The position numbers and the translations under genes are program-made. Shown here one piece after another: positions 1 through 7,467 of a stretch of DNA of 34,392 bases. Location: NCBI RefSeq assembly GCF_002217435.1, contig NZ_MUHF01000013.1, positions 1-34,392 on the forward strand, written 5' to 3'. The first letter of the stretch is position 1. Every line of letters starts with the position of its first letter. The notes below the pieces were generated by a model, which saw nothing but the letters and a program-made list of their open reading frames with translations, ran no database searches and was not told where the DNA came from. The stretch comes from Flavobacterium reichenbachii (GTDB lineage: Bacteria; Bacteroidota; Bacteroidia; Flavobacteriales; Flavobacteriaceae).

Positions 1-260
1 AACTCTAAAGTTTCTGCATCAAAATAAGCAAAGCATAACATACCTTCAAATAGAGAAATAATTTCACCTTTTTTATTGTATTCTATCTGGTCTTCAGTTT
101 TAAATGAAACAACATATACTTCTTTTTGAGTTTTTAGATCTCTTAAAATAACTAATTCCTTGTCATCACAATCTAAGCCAATATCTTTGTCATATGATAT
201 AATGTTTGTTTTTTTGATCCAGATTTTTAAATTTTCGATTACTTGGTCTTTTGTGGTCAT
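1..260 (-). CDS. Partial hypothetical protein, possible orphan immunity gene
   Basis: An open frame begins with ATG at 260 and runs off the left edge after 86 codons with no stop. The visible product starts MTTKDQVIENLKIWIKKT and is rich in charged residues, with no signal peptide or membrane segment, so it is probably cytoplasmic. I do not recognise the family. It starts only 3 nt after the stop of a short fragment that resembles the C-terminus of a toxin (264-392), on the same strand and downstream of the AHH toxin/immunity pair. That arrangement is typical of displaced toxin-tip plus immunity cassettes, so an immunity role is plausible, but this is inference from position only. Confidence 0.6.
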   Translation of the reverse strand, partial: MTTKDQVIENLKIWIKKTNIISYDKDIGLDCDDKELVILRDLKTQKEVYVVSFKTEDQIEYNKKGEIISLFEGMLCFAYFDAETLE

Positions 261-263
261 AAT

Positions 264-392
264 TTATTTTATTTTTGAAACATCAACATTATTGGCCTCA
301 CAATTTTTAATTACTCGATCCATATATCCTTATTCTCCTGACTTCGTACTCATTCCAATAATCCACAAAGACAATGAGAAAAATAAATTTGG
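264..392 (-). pseudogene. Possible remnant of a toxin C-terminal tip
   Basis: Read on the minus strand, one frame gives the segment WIIGMSTKSGE, an in-frame TAA, then GYMDRVIKNCEANNVDVSKIK and a TAA at 264-266. The last 19 codons (323-264) look like the end of a real protein rather than noise: charged and helical, with a terminal VDVSKIK typical in style of polymorphic-toxin ends. The internal stop and lack of a proper start suggest decay. It is followed after 3 nt by the next gene, which would be its immunity partner. No homology search was possible, so the toxin assignment is tentative. Confidence 0.3.
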
Positions 393-399
393 AACCGAG

Positions 400-445
400 C
401 GCAACAGCGGGTGCGAAGTAGAGAGACTTCGCACCCGCTGTTGCG
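400..445. repeat. GC-rich perfect inverted repeat
   Basis: Two perfectly complementary 20-base arms (400-419 and 426-445) are separated by a 6-base loop. The stem is far richer in G and C than the DNA around it. It lies just after the immunity gene and before the toxin-tip remnant. It could terminate transcription of the sheath-toxin operon, although no T-run follows directly, or be a REP-like dispersed repeat marking a recombination point in the toxin locus. Confidence 0.75.
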
Positions 446-490
446 AATACTTGGTAGAGCAGGGTTTAACTGTAGAATTTAAAAAAAACT

Positions 491-1291
491 TTATTCTTTA
501 TCAGCTCTCGGGAAATCATTGATGTCTAAACCATCCATAGTACTTTTGCCATTTATGATGATTTCTCTGCCACCAAATTTATTTAGATATCCTAAATCAT
601 TTGGTTTGCCATAATCAGATTCAACCTCATAAAAGGGTGTAATTTCCATTCCAACGATATTGTTGTCTTCAAACAATTGCTTTGATTTTTCAGAGATCAT
701 AAAAAAAGGAGCCATATAGACCCAGTCTAGTTCTTGATTAATATACATTGATTTATCATATGGAAAGATATCATCATCCAGTAAACCAAGCAACTGCTCT
801 GTCGATTTTATTTCTCCTTCTTTATAAAATAAGAATTCATCACTAACAAGATTTAATGCATAAAAACTAGATTTACTGTAATCTCTATAATAACTCATCG
901 CTGACTTTATTTGTAAAATATAATAAGGTAAATCAATCCCTTTATTTATATTCAACATAATAGGATAAAATTTATGTTCTGGTAACTCAATTTGCTCCAA
1001 TAATTTTTTAAGTTTTGGAGATACAGTAAAGAATTGTAGTGATTTTTTTTGGTTAGGTATAACAATAAGAGGATCATCATAAAAATCAATAGCCTCATAT
1101 AAAAAATCAGATGTCATTTTTTTCTCGTTAACATCTCTTGCTAGCCTAAATTTCAGTTTGTTTATTGTATCTGTAAAATCTTCGTCTTCATTATAGTTAC
1201 CTCCAGAAAAAGGCAAATTATCTGATGGATCTACAGATTGAGTTCTGTTCATATAAGTTCCAAAATCTGCTTTTAGTGTATATAATTTCAT
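491..1291 (-). CDS. Immunity protein, Imm11/DUF1629-like
   Basis: This 266-aa cytoplasmic-looking protein has no signal peptide. It starts 5 nt after the stop of the AHH nuclease toxin, the usual place for an immunity gene. The stretch around residues 190-220 (WVYMAPFFMISEKSKQLFED, then IVGMEITPF) has the pattern of a conserved P-x-hydrophobic-hydrophobic-S-E region followed by a 'hydrophobic-E-hydrophobic-P' end that I associate with the Imm11 (DUF1629) family, which is known to pair with AHH and other HNH toxins. It should bind and neutralise the nuclease in the producer's cytoplasm. Family membership is from memory of the pattern; the immunity role is well supported by position. Confidence 0.7.
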   Translation of the reverse strand: MKLYTLKADFGTYMNRTQSVDPSDNLPFSGGNYNEDEDFTDTINKLKFRLARDVNEKKMTSDFLYEAIDFYDDPLIVIPNQKKSLQFFTVSPKLKKLLEQIELPEHKFYPIMLNINKGIDLPYYILQIKSAMSYYRDYSKSSFYALNLVSDEFLFYKEGEIKSTEQLLGLLDDDIFPYDKSMYINQELDWVYMAPFFMISEKSKQLFEDNNIVGMEITPFYEVESDYGKPNDLGYLNKFGGREIIINGKSTMDGLDINDFPRADKE

Positions 1292-1296
1292 TGTTT

Positions 1297-3654
1297 TTAT
1301 AATTTTAAAAGATTTATTTTTTTACTATCTGTAATTACCTCGTTAATAATTTTTTCTCTGGTACTATTGATATAATTTGATAATTTTTTGTCAAATAATG
1401 ATTGTCTAAAAACACCGTCAATTTCGCTATCTTTCACAATTTCCTTTATCTTTTTCCTACTTAAGTTATTGTACTTTTTATGATTACTATGCCCACCAAG
1501 CTCAGAAAAACCAGCGTCTAATTTATGTACAGGTATACCATTATCCAGTCCGTTAAAATCAAAATTTTCTTTGTTTCGGGAAACGAAGTTACGTAATTCT
1601 ACCATATCATCATCGAGCAATAAATCTTTTGGTATTATATGATGAGCTTCAAACTTTAAGGGAAGCAATTTGCCATTGTGTTTCATAAAATATTTATTTT
1701 TAAAGAGATCTTCAATATGTTCGTCTGATAAATTAGCTACATCTATTTTTATTCCTTTAGCATCCCGTAAATCTATTTTTAGAAAACGTTCTTTATAAGT
1801 CTGAATTACTTTTTTATTGAGTGCTTTTTGTAAAACGCCTTTATTTTTTATAACTCTATTGCTAATGTTGATATTTGCTAAATATTCCTGCACTGCATTT
1901 TGAGAAACCTCATCTCCTTTGTTTAAAAGTTTAGTTAGTTTGTCCCGTGGGCCTTTTTCCTTGACTTTAGCAATTCCTTCTTCTAATTTTTTTACAGTTT
2001 TAGATTTAAATTTTCGTTTTACAAGATCTGTTTTTCCTGCACTAGAAAAATTACTATCTACTGTTTTAGTTGGACTAGCGGTAAGTGTAATAGCATATAT
2101 GTTACCTCCTTTATGTGTACTGTCCCATTTTGGTTTTAACTTAGGGTATAGTTTGCCGGATAATTTTAATGCATGCATTAATTCCGTTATGCTGTTTCCT
2201 TTAGCATCCATAAACTCCGCAGTGGCTCTTGCTTGCATTAGCAAAGCTGATCGCATCCAGTTTTTGCTGTCATCCAGATCATGTATATAATCTCCTTTTT
2301 CAAAAAGTTTTTTGGGTAATTTAGCTAGTAATTTCTCTTTTATCTCATGGGTGAATTTTTCTATCTTCATTAAAATTTTGCCTAGCTTCCCTAATTTTGA
2401 AGCTAATTTTGCAAACGCTGCACCACCGCCAGTAAATATTCCTATTATAACTTCTAGTAAAATAGTTCCCAATAAAAGCCCTATTACTCTGCCTTTTTCA
2501 TAAGAAGAGGAAGAAAACCAATTTTCTATCACTTTTTTTACGCTATCTCCTATACTGCCCAGAAAAGAGTATAAAATATTTTTTAGCTCAGACCAGCTTG
2601 AATTAGCTAATTTGATAATGGCTTGATACATTTCTTTCAATTTGTCAAGAAATTTGCCTGATAATAAATCTCTAATTGTATCTATGATGCTTTCGATATA
2701 TTCTATAATTCCTACCAAAGTATCATATATGCCTCTTAGAATGCCTTCTATAACTCCTACAATTAATCCAGCTACTCCTGCCAATATTTCTGCAATAATA
2801 TCACCAGTCTTTATTGCAGTATTCATAAATTCGGAGCGAGAACTTAAATTACCTATCTGGCGTTGTAATTGTATATATTGTTCATTAGGAATACGCACAA
2901 TGTGATTAGCAGATAATTGCAATTGGCTGTAGGTTAGCCTTGCTTTATGAAAATCAGGATCATGAGCTGCTTTAATTGCTAATTCAAACGATTTGCCTGT
3001 TTTAAGAGTTTCTTCTTTCAAAACAATACCGTGGTTGTGATTGCTTTTGGTATTAAGTAAATAGAAAGCTTCTGCTAAGGTTCTTCGGTCATTTCCCGTT
3101 TCTATCTTATAATTTTTATAAAAAACATTGGCAATATTAGTTTCAAAATTATAATTTGGTTTTACATATAGAAAAGTACGAGTGTATTTGTCTAAATAAT
3201 TGTCATGCGGAATTAAAATAATGTTATGTATTTCGATATAACCATATTTGTGATCAGCGGTTTTTATTTTATACCATCCTTTGTTAGTCAAATCTTCGTG
3301 CATTACTACGACTTCACTTACTACTTTGTAAACTTTTTCAGAAATGCCTTTTTTGCTTAAGTATGATGCATCATATGGAGAAGGCGTTGCATGTAAACGA
3401 ATACCATTTTCGGCTATTACAAATCCTCTTTTGTTAATTTGTTTTACAACCGCTTTGTGTCCTGTTATTTTTTTGAAAGAAGTTTTTTGCTCCTTTGTAC
3501 TGCCATATTTTAAAGCAATGGATTCCTCCATTTCTCCAGCATTTTTATCATTCTCAATCTGCTGACGCCAAATAGCAAGCATAAATTGCCGAAACCGGCC
3601 CATTTCAGAAGCGCTGGTGTCTTTTAGTTCTAGTGTATGGTTTTTAATAATCAT
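1297..3654 (-). CDS. Polymorphic toxin with C-terminal AHH/HNH nuclease
   Basis: This 785-aa protein has three parts. Residues about 70-150 resemble a bacterial SH3 domain (RLHATPSPYD ... GWYKIKTADHKYGYIEI), and residues about 190-275 resemble a LysM-like linker ending IVRIPNEQY. Residues about 290-450 are amphipathic or hydrophobic helices (for example IAEILAGVAGLIVGVIEGIL), which may help membrane passage. The C-terminus has the AHH nuclease signature EAHHIIPKDL (A670, H671, H672), then H710 and H722/H725 in GGHSNHKKYNN, matching HNH/AHH toxins that cleave nucleic acid. There is no signal peptide. It is the last structural-operon gene after sheath, tube and chaperone, where a tape measure gene normally lies, and is followed by its immunity gene. 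Nuclease activity is inferred from the motif; delivery by the tail is inferred from the operon. Confidence 0.8.
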   Translation of the reverse strand: MIIKNHTLELKDTSASEMGRFRQFMLAIWRQQIENDKNAGEMEESIALKYGSTKEQKTSFKKITGHKAVVKQINKRGFVIAENGIRLHATPSPYDASYLSKKGISEKVYKVVSEVVVMHEDLTNKGWYKIKTADHKYGYIEIHNIILIPHDNYLDKYTRTFLYVKPNYNFETNIANVFYKNYKIETGNDRRTLAEAFYLLNTKSNHNHGIVLKEETLKTGKSFELAIKAAHDPDFHKARLTYSQLQLSANHIVRIPNEQYIQLQRQIGNLSSRSEFMNTAIKTGDIIAEILAGVAGLIVGVIEGILRGIYDTLVGIIEYIESIIDTIRDLLSGKFLDKLKEMYQAIIKLANSSWSELKNILYSFLGSIGDSVKKVIENWFSSSSYEKGRVIGLLLGTILLEVIIGIFTGGGAAFAKLASKLGKLGKILMKIEKFTHEIKEKLLAKLPKKLFEKGDYIHDLDDSKNWMRSALLMQARATAEFMDAKGNSITELMHALKLSGKLYPKLKPKWDSTHKGGNIYAITLTASPTKTVDSNFSSAGKTDLVKRKFKSKTVKKLEEGIAKVKEKGPRDKLTKLLNKGDEVSQNAVQEYLANINISNRVIKNKGVLQKALNKKVIQTYKERFLKIDLRDAKGIKIDVANLSDEHIEDLFKNKYFMKHNGKLLPLKFEAHHIIPKDLLLDDDMVELRNFVSRNKENFDFNGLDNGIPVHKLDAGFSELGGHSNHKKYNNLSRKKIKEIVKDSEIDGVFRQSLFDKKLSNYINSTREKIINEVITDSKKINLLKL

Positions 3655-3694
3655 GATTTTGGTGTTTTACAGAGGAGAATAAAAATGCTTGCCG

Positions 3695-4039
3695 TTACAG
3701 TATTTCTACTTTAACAGGCTTGGGCTGAATATGATCTGAAAATGCTGTGGTAATATTGAGACGTAAATCGTCTTCTTGTTCTATTTTGCCGTCGCCGCCC
3801 AGGTAACAGTTTTTAAACAATACTTCAAGAGCCTTAAATTCATCCATTTTGGAAGCTTGCAATACAGCAGAACGAATAGCGATATCTGGTTTTTTGAAAT
3901 ACGCAAACAGAGTAGTATCGTCATCATCGTTAATGGTGAGTTTGACAACTTTTTTATGTTTGTATTTCCATTGATTCAGCTGTGCCTGAGTAATGTTTCC
4001 GTCCAGAACATCGGCAGTTTTTGGATTTGTTTTTTCCAT
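3695..4039 (-). CDS. Tail assembly chaperone-like protein (short form)
   Basis: This is a 114-aa soluble protein. Its centre follows a pattern common in small phage proteins encoded just after the tail tube: a beta strand, an FAYFKKPD segment, a helix, then an E-x-L-F-x-N-C-Y-L-G-G-D segment (residues about 84-96). In siphophages and myophages such proteins act as tail assembly chaperones that coat the tape measure. Its N-terminal half resembles that of the 156-aa protein at 13954-14424, suggesting two related chaperone-like proteins in one cluster. The next gene is the nuclease toxin, so this protein could chaperone the toxin instead of a tape measure. The chaperone role is by position and pattern. 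Confidence 0.55.
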   Translation of the reverse strand: MEKTNPKTADVLDGNITQAQLNQWKYKHKKVVKLTINDDDDTTLFAYFKKPDIAIRSAVLQASKMDEFKALEVLFKNCYLGGDGKIEQEDDLRLNITTAFSDHIQPKPVKVEIL

Positions 4040-4117
4040 TTCGAAATGTTTTTTGTTTTAAAGAAAGGCTGCTTCAGATGTTTTCAGGATGAAAATGCAC
4101 GAAGCAGCCTTGTGAAG

Positions 4118-4260
4118 TAAATAACCTGTTTAAAACGGACTAATAAAGAGCTGAGATAAAAGTATGCATGCAAAAATTATGTTTCCTGAACTCCTTTTTT
4201 GCGTAACGCATTAGATAATGGGTATCTCTTTTAAGTCGGTTTTTTAAACAGGTTATTATA
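4118..4260. repeat. Long-range inverted repeat between tube and chaperone genes
   Basis: Arms at 4120-4135 and 4242-4257 are perfect 16-base complements (AATAACCTGTTTAAAA), with partial pairing continuing inward. The 106-base interior holds further paired pieces (GAGATA at 4153-4158 with TATCTC at 4223-4228) and a small palindrome, TGCGTAACGCA, at 4200-4210. It fills the unusually long gap between the tube and chaperone genes. It could be a structured RNA that lowers read-through after the highly expressed sheath and tube, or a MITE-like insertion; a TA dinucleotide flanks both ends. Confidence 0.6.
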
Positions 4261-4282
4261 AAAAATTAAGTAGTTTGCATTA

Positions 4283-4708
4283 TTAATTCCACTCTACATG
4301 CGAGCAGATCAAGTCAAAAGAAACCGCGATTTTAGTATCGCCCTGACTGATTCCTCTGCTGTTTGAATTGAATTCGCAGTTTCTTACCGTATGCGTAATC
4401 ACTTCGTTACTGTCGTCTAAGTAACTTACAATGATGCTGAAAGGATTAATATCCTGCAGTCTTTGTCCTTTTGGCAAAGCGGCTAAAATAGCTTCTACTT
4501 CGTAGTTGTATAAAGTAATCGAAGCTTTTGCCTCATATTTGCCTCTTCCTCTATGCACTGGCATATCGCCGGCACCGTAATGGTTTTCTTTAGATACTGA
4601 GTCGCTATAGTTTACAGCTGTAATACCAGTAACAATGTTACCTGCAATACTTACTTCAATAGATGACCAGCTGTGTTGTTGTCCGTTAATTAAGGGTAAT
4701 TTATTCAT
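4283..4708 (-). CDS. Contractile tail tube protein
   Basis: This 141-aa, mostly beta-strand protein lies immediately after the sheath gene, the standard place for the major tail tube protein. Typical features are an early GITAVNYSDS strand, the YGAGDMPVHRGRGKYEAK loop-strand, a central ITLYNYEVEAILAALP helix and a C-terminal strand after GDTKIAVSFDLICSHVEWN. Tube proteins stack as hexameric rings inside the sheath and form the conduit through which a payload passes. It has no signal peptide. It shares an operon with the sheath. I am confident of the role from gene order and sequence style but cannot name a precise family. Confidence 0.72.
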   Translation of the reverse strand: MNKLPLINGQQHSWSSIEVSIAGNIVTGITAVNYSDSVSKENHYGAGDMPVHRGRGKYEAKASITLYNYEVEAILAALPKGQRLQDINPFSIIVSYLDDSNEVITHTVRNCEFNSNSRGISQGDTKIAVSFDLICSHVEWN

Positions 4709-4831
4709 ATGTAGCGTTTATTTGTTTTTTTTAATGTAGATAACGATCTAAGACTATCACTTGCTCTTTGTTTTGTTTTTTAACAATTGAAGAGCAGGGA
4801 TTTTGTTTTTGGTTTTGTAGTACGAAAGAAA

Positions 4832-6001
4832 TTATGCTTTGTCGATTCCGAACGGATTTTTAAATCCTAAATCAACCATAATTTTGCGAGCTGTACCAAT
4901 TGGTGTAATTTCAGCTTTCACTTTTAATTCAGAAGTTGCCAAAATGTTTTGTTTAGGATCTACGTAAACATCAAAAGCAGATACTTCCTGGTTTGCAACC
5001 ATTCCTTCTAATGCGCTTCTGCACAAACCTTCAAAGCTTTTAGAAACCGATTGAGGCAGTTTACCATCGATATCAACTAAAACCGGAGAAGCTAATTTTG
5101 GCAGTAAAGCAGTACGCAATAAACGAGTTGCTTTGTTGATCGTACGGTTGTTTTCAACATAAGCAAAGTCAGAAGTACCGTCAGTACAAGTGTGGCTGTC
5201 GTTAAAGTAAACACCAGCAAGTCCTGTGTGAGTTTGTGTAAAAATGTATCTTTTTTCGTTTAGCGTTTCTAACGTTCCAAGAGTTTTAATTTCTGTCCCG
5301 CCTACGAAACCTGCTTTTGCAAAACCTTCACCTGTAAGGTTAAATTTTTCAATCCAGGCAATGTTTTCAGATACTTTTGCTTTAGATAAGGCGCCTAAAG
5401 CCAATCCAACTGCCGCAGTGTTAGAGTATTTTACAGCTTTTTCAACATCCATTGCGATTACTACAGATACATTTGCAGCACCAAGATCGGCTAAAGATGC
5501 AGCTTCGTTTGCTTTAAAACCTTTTCCTTCCAGAATAATTTCAAAAGGAATATAATCTGCAAAAGCACGATCTGCTTGTTGCTGTGCCTTTAACACTGCT
5601 GCTTGAGTTTGAGCAAATGTTGTTTCTCCAGAGTAAATAATAGCCATTTGGCGAATGTTTCCATCTGCTTTTTCCTGCATGTCTACTGCTTTAGAAACAA
5701 TATCTGCATAAGATGTCGCAGCTGTTCTCATAATGTACAAGTCTCCAGAAGGATTCATTCTGAAAAATTGTTGAATTTGGTAGTAAACAGATTGTTGCTC
5801 GGTATCATAATCTGCCGTAATACCCAATGCCTCAGCATCTTCTAATGAAGCCAAACGCTGTACTTTGTCTAACGTAGAAGCATCAGTAATAATACTCGAA
5901 ACGGTATCATAAAGTAATCCTGAAACCATGTCTTGTTCTGGATTTCTTCTTCCTAGTCCGCCTGATAGTTTGGTAATCACTACATCGTTTAATGTACTCA
6001 T
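4832..6001 (-). CDS. Contractile tail sheath protein, DUF2586-like
   Basis: This 389-aa protein matches the sheath-like family described as DUF2586 in Bacteroidetes phages and tail-like elements. It begins MSTLNDVVITKLSGGLGRRN, has an alpha/beta middle domain with SVVIAMDVEKA, and ends with a sheath-type C-terminus (DVYVDPKQNILATSELKVKA, then IMVDLGFKNPFGIDKA). Sheath subunits assemble around the tube and contract to drive it into a target envelope. It is the first gene of its transcription unit, which has its own activator-type promoter at 6236-6299 and a leader of about 225 nt. The tube gene follows after 123 nt. Identity as the sheath is strongly supported by similarity and position. Confidence 0.85.
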   Translation of the reverse strand: MSTLNDVVITKLSGGLGRRNPEQDMVSGLLYDTVSSIITDASTLDKVQRLASLEDAEALGITADYDTEQQSVYYQIQQFFRMNPSGDLYIMRTAATSYADIVSKAVDMQEKADGNIRQMAIIYSGETTFAQTQAAVLKAQQQADRAFADYIPFEIILEGKGFKANEAASLADLGAANVSVVIAMDVEKAVKYSNTAAVGLALGALSKAKVSENIAWIEKFNLTGEGFAKAGFVGGTEIKTLGTLETLNEKRYIFTQTHTGLAGVYFNDSHTCTDGTSDFAYVENNRTINKATRLLRTALLPKLASPVLVDIDGKLPQSVSKSFEGLCRSALEGMVANQEVSAFDVYVDPKQNILATSELKVKAEITPIGTARKIMVDLGFKNPFGIDKA

Positions 6002-6069
6002 AATATAATTGTTTTAAATGTTTAAAAATTGTTTTGGGTTCTGCTTAAAAAAGGGCAAAAGGGTGACTG

Positions 6070-6217
6070 TAACAAGAAGTTAAACTTGTTAGTATGAATG
6101 TTTAGGGTGTGAAAATGTGATGGTAATTTTTAATTCCAAAAAGTGAGCTGGTATTTTTTCAACCACTACTTTTTTGCAATTTTTCATTCAATTTTACCTT
6201 AGGCCATGCGGTAAAAT
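6070..6217 (-). promoter_or_regulatory. Structured leader of the sheath transcript
   Basis: Between the predicted start of transcription (about 6230) and the sheath ATG (6001) are two stem-loops. One pairs 6191-6198 with 6210-6217 (ATTTTACC / GGTAAAAT); the other pairs 6070-6076 with 6085-6091 (TAACAAG / CTTGTTA). No other gene lies here. The stems could stabilise the highly expressed sheath message or control translation. Function is unproven. Confidence 0.45.
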
Positions 6218-6235
6218 ATCATTTGTTAACAGGAA

Positions 6236-6299
6236 CAAATTTAAGATTCAAATGGTAAAATTCCAATTTTTGTGATGGGCAAAAGCTGTAGTTTCAGTG
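6236..6299 (-). promoter_or_regulatory. Activator-type promoter of the sheath operon
   Basis: On the minus strand the motif CACTGAAACTAC (6299-6288) is followed after exactly 44 nt by TAAATTTG (6243-6236), a perfect TAnnTTTG Bacteroidetes -7 box. A TTG 20 nt upstream of that box could serve as a -33 element. The same motif and spacing occur at four other promoters of this cluster. It lies just after the stop codon of the 59-aa HTH-like gene and separates that unit from sheath-tube-chaperone-toxin-immunity. Confidence 0.7.
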
Positions 6300-6301
6300 T
6301 T

Positions 6302-6481
6302 TTAAGCTTTTGCTCCCGAAGAGAGTCCTTCGTTAATAATGGTATAAATCGTGCGCTCTGTTAGGAACAGAGAATCAGAAAGTTCTGCAACCACAACTTT
6401 CATTTGTTTTGCCTGATTTGTATTAAGGTAATTGATAACAAAATCTCTTCTTTTGTCTAATAATGTTCTGCTTCTTTTCAT
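6302..6481 (-). CDS. Small helix-turn-helix-like protein, candidate activator
   Basis: A complete 59-codon frame begins MKRSRTLLDKRRDFVINYLN and ends GLSSGAKA. The basic N-terminal helix is followed by VVVAELSDSLFLTERTIYTI, which has the length and hydrophobic spacing of a helix-turn-helix with TERTIYTIIN as recognition helix. It would be a small cytoplasmic DNA-binding protein. It lies downstream of the tail-terminator-like gene in a unit whose promoter carries the palindromic operator next to the S24 repressor. This makes it the best candidate within the window for the activator that binds the shared TACTGAAACTAC motif, but that is a hypothesis. Too short for a sure family assignment. Confidence 0.6.
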   Translation of the reverse strand: MKRSRTLLDKRRDFVINYLNTNQAKQMKVVVAELSDSLFLTERTIYTIINEGLSSGAKA

Positions 6482-6613
6482 CTTTGGGGTCTGAATTGTA
6501 GGGTTAATTTGAGTTTGAATGTGGTATTGTATGCGGTAAAATGTATGTGATTTGATTGACTGCGAATGTCTTTTGATTGATGATGACGATTCTTAAATTA
6601 ACATCAGATAGAA

Positions 6614-7186
6614 TTAAGGAGTAGTTAAATCAATCTCTCCTTCAATTTGATTCGGATTTATTTCAATTATTCCAGAAGTAAGATTGTAACCCAGATCTTC
6701 TAATTCCTCATTAGTTAATCCGTTATTAAAAAGAATGTATTTCTTTTTTAAGGCATTTTCAATTAAGGTTGTTTTATAGGTAATCTCCCAAATGAAATAA
6801 TCATTTTTACTCCAATAAACCTCTTCATTGCTGCATTGTTTTTCTTTTACTTTAAAGGTCGAATTGGCATCTATAAAACTATTAACATTATTATTAGACA
6901 AGACGGCTTTGTCTACACGATGCGCAATTTCGAACGCTTCTTCGTAACTTGCAGCATTAATGCTGCCTACAGGTAATACGATATACAGGCAAAAAGAAAC
7001 ATCTGCTTTGTAATTTTTCTCAGAAGAAGTCTCCCAGGAAATCGCGTTGTACTTAAACATTACTAAAGGTGATTCAATAGCAGTTTTAAAAACAGCATCA
7101 CTATATAAATGTACTGTTGGCGAAGTAGAATTGAACTCAGATTCTATCGCATTTTTTTTCTCGATATAAAATTCTTTTAAAATCAT
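6614..7186 (-). CDS. Tail terminator-like protein
   Basis: I place the start at 7186 (MILKEFYIEKKNAIESEF, 190 aa). The frame extends to 7240, but the predicted start of transcription is near 7199, so the upstream ATGs are unlikely to be translated. The protein is cytoplasmic, with a first helix, beta strands, a conserved-looking middle (KADVSFCLYIVLP) and a helix EEAFEIAHRVDKAV. This pattern and its place just before the sheath resemble tail-terminator or completion proteins (compare Mu gp37 and lambda gpU types), which cap the tube and fix the tail end. The role is inferred from gene order and shape, not from a clear motif. Confidence 0.5.
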   Translation of the reverse strand: MILKEFYIEKKNAIESEFNSTSPTVHLYSDAVFKTAIESPLVMFKYNAISWETSSEKNYKADVSFCLYIVLPVGSINAASYEEAFEIAHRVDKAVLSNNNVNSFIDANSTFKVKEKQCSNEEVYWSKNDYFIWEITYKTTLIENALKKKYILFNNGLTNEELEDLGYNLTSGIIEINPNQIEGEIDLTTP

Positions 7187-7205
7187 ATGTTGGATTATTT
7201 TTAAG

Positions 7206-7270
7206 CAAATATAAAACATATGTTTGGATATTGCAAACATATTACGGCAAAAAATGCAATAGTTTCAGTA
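7206..7270 (-). promoter_or_regulatory. Repressible, activator-type promoter of the tail-terminator/HTH unit
   Basis: On the minus strand TACTGAAACTAT (7270-7259) precedes the -7 box TATATTTG (7213-7206) by 45 nt. A -33 TTTG (complement of 7234-7237) lies 20 nt before the -7 box. A perfect inverted repeat with 9-base arms, ATATGTTTG / CAAACATAT (7218-7226 and 7234-7242), covers the -33 box and spacer, so a bound repressor would block polymerase. The S24 repressor is encoded divergently next door. Confidence 0.65.
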
Positions 7271-7376
7271 ATATGATTTATTTATTTAAAGTGTTAATTG
7301 TATGATAATTCATAAAAAATAATAATTTTAACCATTGATAGTTAGCTATTTTGAAAAAAATTAAGTTAAATTACAA

Positions 7377-7437
7377 TTGTTTGGTATATATTAGTTAGTT
7401 TTGCAACATATAGTTGAAGTTTTACTTTAAGTAAAAC
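7377..7437 (+). promoter_or_regulatory. Repressor promoter and palindromic operator
   Basis: A -7 box TAGTTTTG (7396-7403) with a TTG 16 nt upstream (7377-7379) could drive the repressor gene; the spacer is a little short. Just after it, in the leader, is a perfect 19-bp palindrome, GTTTTACTT-T-AAGTAAAAC (7419-7437), a likely autoregulatory operator. Confidence 0.5.
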
Positions 7438-7467
7438 ATATTACATAAACTAGAACCAAATAAAAAT

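Noticed and set aside
160..522. Plus-strand frame of 120 codons at the left edge
   Set aside because: It crosses the GC-rich hairpin and the end of the immunity gene, has an unnatural composition, and opposes a better minus-strand reading.
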